A DNA stretch of 64,000 bases from Mariprofundus erugo (lineage in GTDB: Bacteria; Pseudomonadota; Zetaproteobacteria; Mariprofundales; Mariprofundaceae): the NCBI RefSeq assembly GCF_005818865.1, contig NZ_VBRY01000012.1, forward strand, positions 34,570-98,569. The letters run 5' to 3'. Shown here piece after piece: positions 9,254 through 18,377 of the stretch. Under the pieces are notes generated by a model. It saw only the letters and a program-made list of their open reading frames with translations. It did not search any database and was not told the DNA's origin. Position numbers and translations under genes: made by a program. Position 1 is the stretch's first letter. The number at the start of each line of letters is the position of its first letter.

Positions 9254-9646
9254 GTGAATGATCCGGGCAGATTAACCCGCAGGTCTTTATCCCCTCGCCT
9301 GTCAGTCTATCGCTGGCAGCCGGCCATGATTGCCAGTCTGGCACATCGGGTCAGTGGCCTGATTCTTGTTCTGTTTGTTCCTCTTTATCTGTGGATTCTC
9401 CATGGCATGACCGGCAGCACCGACGATTTTGAACGGATGCAGCAGTGGCTGCACTCGGGACTGGGGCGGCTATCGTTGTGGTTTGTGGGGGTGGCGCTCT
9501 TTTATCACTTTTGTAATGGTCTTCGTTTTCTCTCGATTGATGCCGGCTGGTGTGAAAGCAGAATGATGATGCGGCTGAGTGCACGTGTGGTGATCGCCAT
9601 GGCCGGTGTGGCGGCACTGCTGCTGGCCGTGTTGCTGCTGGGATGA
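9254..9646 (+). CDS. sdhC: Succinate dehydrogenase cytochrome b subunit SdhC
   Basis: SdhC is one of the two membrane anchors of complex II and helps bind haem b and quinone. The 130-residue protein begins with the family signature (RSLSPRLSVYRW, then SLAHRVSG) and has three hydrophobic helices. The likely haem-ligand His lies in YHFCNGLRFLSIDAG. The GTG at 9254 follows an AGAGGTGAC ribosome site. It opens a tightly packed sdhC-D-A-B-E block. The 109 bases between nnrD and this gene probably contain the promoter, though I cannot define it. Confidence 0.94.
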   Translation: MNDPGRLTRRSLSPRLSVYRWQPAMIASLAHRVSGLILVLFVPLYLWILHGMTGSTDDFERMQQWLHSGLGRLSLWFVGVALFYHFCNGLRFLSIDAGWCESRMMMRLSARVVIAMAGVAALLLAVLLLG

Positions 9647-9665
9647 GGGTGCAGGATATGCCGTT

Positions 9666-10028
9666 ATGAAGCTGATCAAGGAGCCGGGCTCTGCCCGTAG
9701 CGGATTTCGGGACTGGTATCTGCAGCGGTTATCCGCAGTGGTGCTGGCGGTGTTGTTGCCACTGTCGTTTGTGGTGCTGATTCTGGTTTATACGGGCCAC
9801 CTGGATCAGTTCGGATTGCTGGATATTGTCGATAACTTTGTTTCCCGCCTGCTTCATACCATTCTGATCATTGCGCTGATTGTTCATGCCTATATGGGTT
9901 TGAAAGTAATGATTGAGGATTATGTGCCGGTAATCGGCTGGCGGGTCAGTCTGATTGGCGGCATGCTGGTGTTGATGTCCGGCTTCGGTATCTGGTGGCT
10001 GGCAATCATCTGGGCCTGGGGCGGCTGA
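9666..10028 (+). CDS. sdhD: Succinate dehydrogenase membrane anchor SdhD
   Basis: SdhD is the second membrane anchor of complex II. The 120-residue product has three predicted transmembrane helices. The diagnostic segment [15 protein letters not shown] carries the haem-facing His and the conserved D-Y pair near the quinone pocket. The frame is open further upstream (to 9606), but the ATG at 9666 gives the expected N-terminus (MKLIKEPG) and avoids overlap with sdhC. Confidence 0.92.
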   Translation: MKLIKEPGSARSGFRDWYLQRLSAVVLAVLLPLSFVVLILVYTGHLDQFGLLDIVDNFVSRLLHTILIIALIVHAYMGLKVMIEDYVPVIGWRVSLIGGMLVLMSGFGIWWLAIIWAWGG

Positions 10029-10044
10029 TGACGGGAGTGCAGTA

Positions 10045-11841
10045 ATGGGATATCTCTCCACCGACAAGGTGAAGCACCACTTTCATGATGTGGTGATTAT
10101 CGGCTCTGGCGGTGCCGGTATGCGCTGTGCTCTGCAGTTGGCGGATGCCGGATTCCGGGTTGCTGTTGTGACCAAGGTGTTGCCAACCCGGTCGCATACG
10201 GTGGCTGCGCAGGGTGGTATAAATGCGGCGCTCGGTAATGTGACCTCCGATCACTGGCTCTGGCATATGTATGATACGGTCAAGGGCTCCGATTATCTGG
10301 GTGATCAGGATGCGATTGAATACATGTGTCGGGCTGCGCCTCTGCTGGTGCGTGAGCTTGAGCATCAGGGGGTTCCCTTTTCGCGTCTCGATGATGGTAC
10401 CATTTATCAGCGTCCTTTTGGCGGGCAGTCGCGCGAGCTGGGTGAGGGTGGTCAGGCATCGCGTACCTGTGCTGCTGCCGATCGGACGGGGCATGCGATT
10501 CTTCACACCCTCTACCAGCAGAATCTCAGAGCGGGGACGCAGTTCTTTCAGGAGTATTTTGCCCTTGATCTGATCACCGACAGTGGCGGGTGTCAGGGGG
10601 TGATGGCCTGGGATATTGCTGCCGGAGCCTATCATCTGTTTCAGGCCAAGGCTGTGGTGCTGGCTACAGGTGGTGCCGGTCGTATATTCAAGGTGACGAC
10701 CAATGCCCATATCTGTACCGGTGATGGCGGTGCGCTGGCTGTAAGGGCCGGTCTGCCGATCGAGGATATGGAGTTTTTCCAGTTTCACCCGACCGGTATT
10801 GCCGATGTGGGACCGCTGATTACCGAGGGTGTCAGGGGGGAGGGTGGCTATCTCCTCAATAGTGAAGGAGAGCGCTTTATGGAGCGCTATGCCCCGACGG
10901 CCCGTGATCTCGCCAGTCGTGATGTGGTTTCCCGTGCGATTGCCATGGAGATTCGTGAAGGCCGGGGGTGTGGACCGAAGCGGGACCATGTGCTGCTCAA
11001 GCTCGATCACCTCGGTGAGGAGCTGATCCTCTCGAAGCTGCCCAATATTCATGAGCTCGCACTGCGTTTTGCCGGTGTGGACTGTATTCACGAGCCGATT
11101 CCTGTGCAGCCCACCATGCACTACACGATGGGCGGGGTGCCGACCAACCGTTTCGGTGAAGTGGTTGTCAAAGGTGCCGGTGGCCAGGAGCAGTCGTTTG
11201 GCGGCCTCTATGCGATTGGTGAGGGAGCCTGTGTGTCCGTGCACGGGGCGAACCGGCTGGGTGGAAACTCCCTGCTTGAGATTGTCGTATTCGGGCGGGC
11301 GTGCGGAAATCAGATCATCAAACAGCTGAAACAGCAGCCGTACCATGCGCCACTGGCCAGAGAGTGCTGGCAGGGTGGTGTGCAGCGGGTTGAGCACTGG
11401 CTGGAGCGGGCCGGCAGTCAGGATGGTCCGCGAGTGGCTGAATTGCGTACCCGCATGCAGACGGTGATGCAGGATCATTTCAGTGTTTATCGTACAGAGG
11501 CGGTGATGGAAGAGGGGATTCAGCTGCTGGAGGCGCTGGCCGCCGAATTGCCTCATGCAGTACTCTCCGATGCTTGTCGCATTTTCAATACCGAGCTGGT
11601 TGAGGCGCTGGAACTGGAAAACCTGATGGCACTTGCCCGTATTACCGCAGCCGGTGCGCTGGCGCGCCGGGAGTCGCGGGGGGCGCATGCCCGTGATGAT
11701 TATCCGGAGCGGGATGATGTGTTATGGCTGAAGCATACGCTGGGCTCCATCCATGATGGCAGGGTGGGACTGGATTACAAACCGGTGCGTTTGCAGCCGA
11801 TGACGGTCGAGTCGTTTCCGCCGAAGAAGAGGGTCTATTGA
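10045..11841 (+). CDS. sdhA: Succinate dehydrogenase flavoprotein subunit SdhA
   Basis: SdhA oxidises succinate to fumarate using covalently bound FAD. The 598-residue protein shows the Rossmann motif [17 protein letters not shown], the FAD-attachment region [22 protein letters not shown], and the active-site Arg region [15 protein letters not shown]. The C-terminal helical domain ends in [17 protein letters not shown], typical of the family. It begins 17 bases after sdhD and ends one base before sdhB. Confidence 0.98.
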   Translation: MGYLSTDKVKHHFHDVVIIGSGGAGMRCALQLADAGFRVAVVTKVLPTRSHTVAAQGGINAALGNVTSDHWLWHMYDTVKGSDYLGDQDAIEYMCRAAPLLVRELEHQGVPFSRLDDGTIYQRPFGGQSRELGEGGQASRTCAAADRTGHAILHTLYQQNLRAGTQFFQEYFALDLITDSGGCQGVMAWDIAAGAYHLFQAKAVVLATGGAGRIFKVTTNAHICTGDGGALAVRAGLPIEDMEFFQFHPTGIADVGPLITEGVRGEGGYLLNSEGERFMERYAPTARDLASRDVVSRAIAMEIREGRGCGPKRDHVLLKLDHLGEELILSKLPNIHELALRFAGVDCIHEPIPVQPTMHYTMGGVPTNRFGEVVVKGAGGQEQSFGGLYAIGEGACVSVHGANRLGGNSLLEIVVFGRACGNQIIKQLKQQPYHAPLARECWQGGVQRVEHWLERAGSQDGPRVAELRTRMQTVMQDHFSVYRTEAVMEEGIQLLEALAAELPHAVLSDACRIFNTELVEALELENLMALARITAAGALARRESRGAHARDDYPERDDVLWLKHTLGSIHDGRVGLDYKPVRLQPMTVESFPPKKRVY

Positions 11842-11842
11842 G

Positions 11843-12553
11843 ATGGTAGATGTGATCAGGCTTTCCGTATTCCGTTACGATCCGGAGACAGGCAGCAAGC
11901 CCTCGATGCAAAGCTATGAGGTGCCGTTCCTCAGGCCCGGTATGAAGTTGCTTGATGCACTGAATTACATCAAGTGGGAGCTTGATGGTACGCTGACCTA
12001 TCGTCGTTCGTGTGCTGAAGGGGTTTGTGGTTCCGACGGGCTGAATATCAATGGTGTCAATGGACTGGCCTGTATCACTCCCATTGCCGGGCTCAAACAG
12101 CCGGTGCATGTGCGGCCGCTGCCGGGAATGCATGTGATCCGTGATCTGGTGGTGGATATGGACCACTTCTTTGATCAGTACCGGCAGATACAGCCATGGA
12201 TGAAGGCGACTACGCCGCTGCCTGAGCATGAGCGCTTGCAGAGTCCTGAGGATCGCGCCGCTCTGGATGGTCAGTATGAGTGTATTCTGTGTGGCTGCTG
12301 TACCACGGCATGTCCTTCATGGTGGTGGAACGGGGATCGCTTTCTGGGGCCTGCGGCCCTGTTGCAGGCAAACCGCTGGATTGTCGACTCCCGTGATGAG
12401 GCGATGGGAGAGCGCCTGGATCAGCTCGAAGATGCGTTCCGGTTATATCGCTGTCATCAGATTATGAACTGCATGGAGGCCTGTCCGAAGGAGCTGAATC
12501 CGACGGCTGCCATCGACAATATCAAGCGAAAGATTCTGGCCCGTAAATCATAA
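11843..12553 (+). CDS. sdhB: Succinate dehydrogenase iron-sulfur subunit SdhB
   Basis: SdhB carries electrons from SdhA to quinone. The 236-residue protein has the 2Fe-2S ferredoxin motif (CAEGVCGSDGLNINGVNGLAC, with the Asp common in SdhB), the 4Fe-4S motif CILCGCCTTACP and the final cluster motif CHQIMNCMEACPKELNP. Conserved Trp residues around PSWWW support quinone-site function. Confidence 0.98.
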   Translation: MVDVIRLSVFRYDPETGSKPSMQSYEVPFLRPGMKLLDALNYIKWELDGTLTYRRSCAEGVCGSDGLNINGVNGLACITPIAGLKQPVHVRPLPGMHVIRDLVVDMDHFFDQYRQIQPWMKATTPLPEHERLQSPEDRAALDGQYECILCGCCTTACPSWWWNGDRFLGPAALLQANRWIVDSRDEAMGERLDQLEDAFRLYRCHQIMNCMEACPKELNPTAAIDNIKRKILARKS

Positions 12554-12656
12554 CGGTCCTGTCCGTGTGTGTTGCATTGACGGGTGGTGGCGGCGCACCG
12601 GGAGACGCAGGGTGAAAGTGCTTGAGGCTTTGTGGCTGTCTCGTAGGCTGTAGGGC

Positions 12657-12887
12657 ATGAATGAATCGGAACTCAGGGTGCGCAGGCTTCGCTACCGTTT
12701 GAACAGACAGGGGATGCTGGAGCTGGATGCATGGCTTGCACGGTTGCTGCAGGCGGATTTTAACGATGCCGATACGGTGGGGGCGATTGAGTCGCTGCTC
12801 GAGTGTGAGCCACCGCATTTGCAGGCGATGATGCAAGGTGATGTCAGGGTGCCGGAAGCTCTGGCCGGGTGGCTGGCATGCCGCTGA
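12657..12887 (+). CDS. sdhE: FAD assembly factor SdhE
   Basis: SdhE promotes covalent attachment of FAD to SdhA. The 76-residue all-helical protein matches the small DUF339 family in length and in its core (RLRYRLNRQGMLELDAWL, corresponding to the RGxxE region). It follows sdhB by 103 bases, as expected for a complex II assembly factor. In the family motif an Arg often precedes the Gly; here Gln does, a minor variation. The downstream gene begins within its last codons. Confidence 0.87.
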   Translation: MNESELRVRRLRYRLNRQGMLELDAWLARLLQADFNDADTVGAIESLLECEPPHLQAMMQGDVRVPEALAGWLACR

Positions 12888-13612
12888 TTGTCATGTTGAT
12901 GTTGTTGCTGACGGCCTGTACGCCTGCTGTCGGCAATCAGCCGGTGGCTGCCCATGCGGGAGGTTCATCGGCTGGCGAAACGGTGCGGCCGGCATCGCAG
13001 CTGGTGTTCGAGCCGGATCATGTGAATGCGGGTGAGGCGCGTGAAGGGGATTCGGCCACGGTCTTTCTGCGTGTCAGAAATGCCGGCGATCAGATGGCCA
13101 GTATTGTTGATGTGACGACCTCGTGCGGCTGTACGGTGGCGGAGCCTGAGGAGCGCTTGCTGATGCCGGGAGGGTTTACCCGCATCCGGCTGACGATCGA
13201 TACCTTTGCCAAGCAGGACGATGTGCAAAAATGGGTTGAACTGACCGATGACCAGGGACGGCGCAGCCGCGCGTGGGTGACGCTGAATGTGACGGCAAAT
13301 CCGCATCTTGATGCCACAAAGCGCTCGATCTTTGATGGCCAGTGCGGCTCCTGCCATTTTGCCCCGGCTGCAGGTAAATCGGATGGGCAGGCAATCTATC
13401 AGGCTGTTTGCTTGATGTGTCATGGCGCGGGCGGAGAGGGGGCCTATGCTCCGAAGCTGGCTGGTCTCAGGGATGTCGGGGCGCTTGCTGCACTGATTGC
13501 TGCCGGAACGGGTAGTCGTCATATGCCCGGATTTGCCCGTGCACAGGGAGGGCCGCTGACGGCGGACCAGATTGATGCGCTCAGTCGCTGGCTTGCAACG
13601 CTGGACGAATGA
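12878..13612 (+). CDS. Lipoprotein with DUF1573-like domain fused to cytochrome c
   Basis: This 244-residue protein starts with a hydrophobic signal and lipobox (LLLTAC), so it is probably lipid-anchored. A beta-sandwich segment with the SCGCT motif (Cys83, Cys85) resembles DUF1573/ASH-like domains. It is followed by two c-type haem sites, CGSCH (156-160) and CLMCH (178-182), and a possible Met ligand at 216 (MPGF). The two haem sites are too close for two full cytochrome domains, so it may be a compact dihaem module or a mono-haem protein with a second site. I chose the ATG at 12878; a GTG at 12869 is possible. It overlaps sdhE, suggesting a role with complex II electron flow, but the function is unknown. 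Confidence 0.85.
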   Translation: MPLIVMLMLLLTACTPAVGNQPVAAHAGGSSAGETVRPASQLVFEPDHVNAGEAREGDSATVFLRVRNAGDQMASIVDVTTSCGCTVAEPEERLLMPGGFTRIRLTIDTFAKQDDVQKWVELTDDQGRRSRAWVTLNVTANPHLDATKRSIFDGQCGSCHFAPAAGKSDGQAIYQAVCLMCHGAGGEGAYAPKLAGLRDVGALAALIAAGTGSRHMPGFARAQGGPLTADQIDALSRWLATLDE

Positions 13613-13662
13613 GGGGGGCGCCGCTATAAATGCGAGTCCAAATTATAAGGGGTAACTACTCT

Positions 13663-14337
13663 ATGAAGAAAGATCTTGTCATTGCTCCATCCATTCTGTC
13701 AGCGGATTTTGCCCGTTTGGGTGAGGAAATCCGTGCGATTGATGAAGGTGGATGCGACTGGGTTCACTTTGATGTGATGGATGGTTCATTCGTTCCTCCG
13801 ATCACCATCGGAGATAACATCTGCAAAGCCATCCGCAGCTATACCAACAAGCCGATTGACGTGCACCTGATGGTGAATCACCCGGATACGCAGGTTGAGG
13901 CTTTTGCCAGGGCCGGTGCCGATATTATCACGGTACACCAGGAAGCATGCATCCATCTGGAGCGCACCCTGCAGCTGATTCGTTCGCTGGGTAAGAAGGC
14001 GGGTGTCAGTCTTAATCCTGCTACCCCTGTGTCGACCATTCAGCATGTGTTGCACTGTGTCGATCTGGTATTGCTGATGAGCGTCAACCCGGGATACGGC
14101 GGGCAGTCATATATCCATGCTGTGACTCCGAAGATTCGTGAAGCGCGCAAGATGCTTGATGATGCCGGTTGCGATGCGTGGCTTGAAGTTGACGGTGGCG
14201 TGAACGTCAAGACCATTGCAGAGGTGGCTGGTGCCGGTGCAGATGCACTGGTGGCAGGTTCTGCTGTTTACAACACACCTGATTATGCGGCAGCGATCGC
14301 AGAGTTGCGGGCACTGGGTGTAAACGCGCAGAATTAA
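13663..14337 (+). CDS. rpe: Ribulose-phosphate 3-epimerase
   Basis: Rpe interconverts ribulose 5-phosphate and xylulose 5-phosphate in the pentose phosphate and Calvin cycles. The 224-residue TIM barrel shows APSILSADFARLG, HFDVMDGSFVPPIT, DVHLMV, MSVNPGYGGQ and EVDGGVN, with the metal-binding His and Asp residues. I chose the ATG at 13663, preceded by AAGGGGTAAC; the frame extends upstream to 13630 but without family character. Two AT-rich blocks (CTATAAA near 13624 and ATTATAAG near 13642) could form part of a promoter. Confidence 0.96.
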   Translation: MKKDLVIAPSILSADFARLGEEIRAIDEGGCDWVHFDVMDGSFVPPITIGDNICKAIRSYTNKPIDVHLMVNHPDTQVEAFARAGADIITVHQEACIHLERTLQLIRSLGKKAGVSLNPATPVSTIQHVLHCVDLVLLMSVNPGYGGQSYIHAVTPKIREARKMLDDAGCDAWLEVDGGVNVKTIAEVAGAGADALVAGSAVYNTPDYAAAIAELRALGVNAQN

Positions 14338-14343
14338 TAGGGT

Positions 14344-14398
14344 CAAGTGGCGTTTGACTAGCAGTAAAGCTGCTGCTAGTCATCGCCACTTGTTATTT
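14344..14398 (+). terminator. Long hairpin with T-rich tail between rpe and petA
   Basis: A near-perfect inverted repeat pairs CAAGTGGCG (from 14344) with CGCCACTTG (to 14392), and the inner GACTAGCAG with CTGCTAGTC. It is followed by TTATTTTC. This fits an intrinsic terminator for rpe, or an mRNA-stabilising or attenuating structure ahead of petABC. The petA ribosome site (GAGGGAGGAGAAATC) lies just downstream. Confidence 0.8.
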
Positions 14399-14420
14399 TC
14401 AAACTGAGGGAGGAGAAATC

Positions 14421-15017
14421 ATGACAGATCAAGCTGATCAGTCCCGTCGTAATTTTCTCTATGTCGCTGCTGGCGGCATGGGGGCAGTTGCGGCAGGTGC
14501 GACAGTGGTTCCGTTTATCGGAAGTATGTTTCCGGCGGCGGATACGCTGGCGGCAGCCAAGACTGAGTTCGATGTCGCGACGGTTGAAGCTGGGCAGCTG
14601 GTAGTAATCCAGTGGCAGGGCAAACCGGTATTCGTGGTGAACCGCACAGAGGAATACCTGAAAGAAGTGGATGGCCATGATGCCATGCTCAAGGATCCTA
14701 ATTCCGAGGCGATTGAGGCAGTGACTGCCGAATGGATGACCCCGGAGAATCGCAAGTATCGTTCAATCAAGCCGGAGTATCTGATTGTGGTGGCAAGCTG
14801 CACCCATCTTGGCTGTATTCCGCTGTTCAAGCCAACCGCAGGCCGTAAGGAGTGGGGTGAGTCCGTTCCTGAAGATTGGCCAGGTGGCTGGCACTGCCCG
14901 TGCCATGGTTCGCTGTACGATATCTCGGCACGCGTGATCAATGGTTCACCTGCACCACATAATCTGCATGTCATGCCTTACAAATATCTCACCGATACCA
15001 AAGTGGTTATCGGTTAA
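14421..15017 (+). CDS. petA: Cytochrome bc1 Rieske iron-sulfur protein
   Basis: This subunit transfers electrons from quinol to cytochrome c1. The 198-residue protein has an N-terminal RRNFL segment followed by one membrane anchor, typical of Tat-exported Rieske proteins. The two cluster motifs CTHLGC and CPCHGS carry the paired Cys and His ligands. The C-terminus (NLHVMPYKY) is usual for proteobacterial bc1. It is first in a petABC operon, with an 18-base gap to cytochrome b. Confidence 0.97.
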   Translation: MTDQADQSRRNFLYVAAGGMGAVAAGATVVPFIGSMFPAADTLAAAKTEFDVATVEAGQLVVIQWQGKPVFVVNRTEEYLKEVDGHDAMLKDPNSEAIEAVTAEWMTPENRKYRSIKPEYLIVVASCTHLGCIPLFKPTAGRKEWGESVPEDWPGGWHCPCHGSLYDISARVINGSPAPHNLHVMPYKYLTDTKVVIG

Positions 15018-15034
15018 TTCACAGGGAGGGGAAA

Positions 15035-16252
15035 GTGTTAGATAAAATCATGAAAACACGTCTGTTCGCCTGGATAGACGAGCGCACCGGTGCAGAAGCG
15101 ATTATCAAATCACAGCTGACTGAGTATCCGGTTCCGAAGAATCTCAACTACATGTGGAACTTCGGTTCACTGGCTCTGCTTGTGCTGGTCCTGCAGATCC
15201 TGACCGGTGTATTCCTTGCCATGTACTACAAGCCAAGTGCTGCATTGACGATGGGCGGCTACACTGTCGCGTTTGACTCGGTGGAGCGCATCATGCGCGA
15301 TGTGAATTTCGGCTGGCTGATCCGCTACATGCATGCAGTGGGTGCATCGGCATTCTTTGTTGTGGTCTATATGCATATCGGCCGCGGTCTCTACTACGGT
15401 TCCTACAAGGGGCCACGTGAGCTGCTGTGGATTATCGGTGTGGTCATTCTGCTGATTATGCAGGGTGCGGCATTCTTCGGTTATCTGCTGCCATGGGGAC
15501 AGATGTCCTTCTGGGGTGCAACCGTAATTACCAACCTGTTCGGCGCGCTGCCGGTACTGGGTGAGTATCTGCAGCAGCTGCTGCGTGGTGGCTTTGCTGT
15601 GGGTGATCCGACACTGAACCGCTTCTTCTCACTGCACTACCTGTTCCCGCTGTTGCTGGCAGCCATTGTTGGCGGTCACGTACATGCGCTGCATGTGGTT
15701 CACTCCAACAACCCTGAAGGTATCGATGTACACAGCGATGCAGAGCGGATCAACTTCCATCCGTACTACACCGTCAAGGATGCGTTCGGCGTCGGTATCT
15801 TCCTGACCCTCTACTGCTATGTGATCTTCTTCAACCCGCAGATGGGTGGCTACTTCATCGAAGTGGATAACTATGTGCCTGCAAACAATCTGCAGACACC
15901 TCCGCATATTGCTCCGGTTTGGTATCTGACACCATGGTATACCATTCTGCGTTCATTTGAGAGCAAGCTGCTTGGTGTGCTGATGATGGGTGCCTCGCTG
16001 GCTATTCTGTTCCTGCTGCCGTTCCTGGATCGCAGCAAGGTGCGTTCAGCCCGCTATCGCCCGGTCTTCAAACAGATGGTGATCCTCTTCTTCGTGTGTG
16101 TCATCGTACTTGGCTATTGCGGCCACTCCGCACCGACACCTACCCTGAAGCTGGTTGGCCAGATTGCTACGACCTACTACTTCCTGTTCTTCTTCGCACT
16201 CTTGATCTTGCCGAAATTCGAAAAGACCAAGCCTGTGCCTGATCATATTTAA
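15035..16252 (+). CDS. petB: Cytochrome b of the bc1 complex
   Basis: Cytochrome b holds both b haems and both quinone sites of complex III. The 405-residue membrane protein shows the conserved N-terminal [11 protein letters not shown], haem-ligand His residues in [11 protein letters not shown] and [27 protein letters not shown], and the Qo-site signature [10 protein letters not shown] (PEWY-like). The GTG at 15035 is preceded by CAGGGAGGGGAAA at good spacing; an ATG at 15050 is a weaker alternative. Length fits a single-chain bc1-type cytochrome b. Confidence 0.97.
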   Translation: MLDKIMKTRLFAWIDERTGAEAIIKSQLTEYPVPKNLNYMWNFGSLALLVLVLQILTGVFLAMYYKPSAALTMGGYTVAFDSVERIMRDVNFGWLIRYMHAVGASAFFVVVYMHIGRGLYYGSYKGPRELLWIIGVVILLIMQGAAFFGYLLPWGQMSFWGATVITNLFGALPVLGEYLQQLLRGGFAVGDPTLNRFFSLHYLFPLLLAAIVGGHVHALHVVHSNNPEGIDVHSDAERINFHPYYTVKDAFGVGIFLTLYCYVIFFNPQMGGYFIEVDNYVPANNLQTPPHIAPVWYLTPWYTILRSFESKLLGVLMMGASLAILFLLPFLDRSKVRSARYRPVFKQMVILFFVCVIVLGYCGHSAPTPTLKLVGQIATTYYFLFFFALLILPKFEKTKPVPDHI

Positions 16253-16264
16253 GGGAGAAGACGA

Positions 16265-16960
16265 ATGAAGTTGAAGCAATTAGTACTGGCGGCCACCGCC
16301 ACCGTCTCTCTGCTCGCATCCGGTGCGGCAGTGGCCAATGAAGGCCACGGTCCTGCGCTTAAGCACGCCGAGGTTAATGTCACGGATCAGGCGCAGATTC
16401 GTCGTGGTCTGGACGTATTCACCAACATCTGCATGGGTTGCCACTCAGCCAAGTATGTGACATATAAAGGTCTGATGGATTATCCGGAGATTGGTCTGAC
16501 TCGTGAACAGGTCGATGAGCTGCGTGGTTCGCATCCATTGACCGACGGTCTGATCAGTGATCTGAATCCTGAAGATGCCAAGGTCTCCTACGGCAAGGTG
16601 CCACCTGATCTGTCCATTATCACCAATGCCCGTCGTGGTGGAGCAAACTATGTTTACTCTATCCTGACCGGCTTTGAGCATGATCCTGCTGGCAAGGTAC
16701 CGGACGGAAACTTTAACGAGTATTTCCCGGGTAACCGTATTGCGATGCCTGATCCGCTGTCATGGCTTGGTCATGATGAGTCGGAGACTGCAGAGCTTGA
16801 GAAACAGGCGCAGGATGTATCTGCATTCCTTGCCTTCATCTCTGATCCGCACCAGAACGAGCGCCGAGTGATCGGTTGCTGGGTAGTCGGCTTCCTGATC
16901 CTGCTGTCGCTGGTTCTCTGGCGTCTGAAGGTGGAAGTCTGGAAAGATGTAAAACACTGA
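16265..16960 (+). CDS. petC: Cytochrome c1
   Basis: Cytochrome c1 passes electrons from the Rieske protein to soluble cytochrome c. The 231-residue product has a signal peptide (cleavage likely after AAVA), one c-haem site CMGCH, the typical PPDLSII segment, and a C-terminal anchor helix (WVVGFLILLSLVLW) that tethers it to the membrane. Conserved R-I-A-M-P-D supplies the likely Met axial ligand. It ends the petABC operon, directly before a strong terminator. Confidence 0.96.
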   Translation: MKLKQLVLAATATVSLLASGAAVANEGHGPALKHAEVNVTDQAQIRRGLDVFTNICMGCHSAKYVTYKGLMDYPEIGLTREQVDELRGSHPLTDGLISDLNPEDAKVSYGKVPPDLSIITNARRGGANYVYSILTGFEHDPAGKVPDGNFNEYFPGNRIAMPDPLSWLGHDESETAELEKQAQDVSAFLAFISDPHQNERRVIGCWVVGFLILLSLVLWRLKVEVWKDVKH

Positions 16961-16978
16961 TCCTAACGATCAGGCTGA

Positions 16979-17013
16979 AGAAAAAAGGTCCGCCTCTGGC
17001 GGGCCTTTTTTTA
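16979..17013 (+). terminator. Intrinsic terminator after petABC
   Basis: A run of A residues and GGTCCGCC pairs across a TCTG loop with GGCGGGCC (one G-U pair) and a run of seven T residues. It lies about 20 bases after the petC stop, an ideal place for a rho-independent terminator. Confidence 0.92.
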
Positions 17014-17122
17014 TGAGGTTGAAAGTCCGGTGAATGAAGCCTTCCTTGACCGGAATCAGCCTGCTTCGTAGTCTCACCGACCCTGTAACGGGTTAGCTTC
17101 CAGCGGAGAAAATGCCTTATTC

Positions 17123-18301
17123 ATGCGCGAATTTGAGAAGATCAAACGATTGCCACCCTATGTGTTTGCTGTCGTAAACAAGCTGAAGATGGACCTGCGT
17201 CATCAGGGTCACGACATCATCGATCTTGGCATGGGAAATCCAGACCAGCCGACACCACAGCATATTGTGGATAAGCTGTGTGAGGCCGTTCAGGACGGGA
17301 GAAATCACCGTTACTCGGTTTCCCGTGGTATTCCGGGTCTGCGCCGTGCCATTTGTGCCTGGTACAAAACCAAGTTTGATGTTGATCTGGATCCTGAAAC
17401 CGAGGCTATTGCCACCATCGGCTCCAAAGAGGGGTTGGCTCACCTTGCTGTTGCCATCACTTCACCCGGCGATCTGATTCTGACGCCGAATCCGGCCTAT
17501 CCGATTCACCCGTATGGTTTCATTATCGCCGGTGCTGATATCCGTCATGTGCCGATGGGGCCGGATCGCGATTATTTTGCTGATGTTGAAAAGGCAGTGA
17601 AGGATTCCTGGCCACGTCCGAAGATTCTGGTGGTGAATTTTCCATCGAATCCGACCGCGCAGGTGGTTGATCTCGACTTTTATGTCAAACTGGTCGATTT
17701 CGCCCGCGAGAATGACCTGATTGTGATTTCTGATATTGCCTATGCCGAGATCGCATTTGACGGCTACAAGTGCCCGTCGATTATGCAGGTGCCCGGTGCA
17801 AAAGATGTGGCGGTTGAATTCTACTCGTTGTCCAAGACCTATAATATGCCCGGCTGGCGTATCGGTTTCATGGTCGGTAATCGCGAGATTGTTGCGGCAC
17901 TCGGCAAGATTAAATCATACCTGGATTACGGCACCTTCCAGCCGCTGCAGATTGCTGCCTGCGCAGCTCTGAACGGCCCGCAGGATTGTGTCGATGAAAT
18001 CCGCATGATGTACCAGCAGCGCCGTGACGTACTGATCGACGGCATGCATAAAATGGGCTGGATGGCCGAGAAGCCGAAAGCGACGATGTTTGTCTGGGCA
18101 GAGATTCCGGATGAATTCAAACATATGGGATCACTGGAGTTCTCCAAGAAGATGCTCTCTGAAGCGGGAGTGGCAGTTTCACCTGGAATCGGCTTTGGTG
18201 ATTACGGCGATCACTTTGTGCGTATCGCCCTGATTGAAAATGAACACCGCACCAGACAGGCCTTGAGAGGCATGCGTCAGTTCCTGCATGCAGGCTCCTG
18301 A
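17123..18301 (+). CDS. alaC: Class I/II PLP-dependent aminotransferase, AlaC type
   Basis: This is a fold-type I aminotransferase, most like glutamate-pyruvate transaminase AlaC and related LL-diaminopimelate aminotransferases. The 392-residue protein has the N-terminal [13 protein letters not shown] and [12 protein letters not shown], the PLP-contacting NFPSNPTAQ, the aspartate in [10 protein letters not shown], the Schiff-base lysine in [15 protein letters not shown], and a C-terminal Arg in FVRIALIE. It lies directly upstream of hom and thrC, an arrangement seen in other proteobacteria. Substrate is inferred from family and neighbours. Confidence 0.88.
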   Translation: MREFEKIKRLPPYVFAVVNKLKMDLRHQGHDIIDLGMGNPDQPTPQHIVDKLCEAVQDGRNHRYSVSRGIPGLRRAICAWYKTKFDVDLDPETEAIATIGSKEGLAHLAVAITSPGDLILTPNPAYPIHPYGFIIAGADIRHVPMGPDRDYFADVEKAVKDSWPRPKILVVNFPSNPTAQVVDLDFYVKLVDFARENDLIVISDIAYAEIAFDGYKCPSIMQVPGAKDVAVEFYSLSKTYNMPGWRIGFMVGNREIVAALGKIKSYLDYGTFQPLQIAACAALNGPQDCVDEIRMMYQQRRDVLIDGMHKMGWMAEKPKATMFVWAEIPDEFKHMGSLEFSKKMLSEAGVAVSPGIGFGDYGDHFVRIALIENEHRTRQALRGMRQFLHAGS

Positions 18302-18377
18302 GTCGCATGTGCCGGTACCGGTATAACGCTTAACCGTTTTTTTGACGCGTTGTGGTTAACAGAATTGGAGTTTATAC

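Noticed and set aside
10006..11688. Long open frame on the minus strand opposite sdhA (560 codons)
   Set aside because: It is fully antisense to a certain gene, has no ribosome site or domain, and its His/Arg/Thr-rich composition is typical of a shadow frame in this codon usage.
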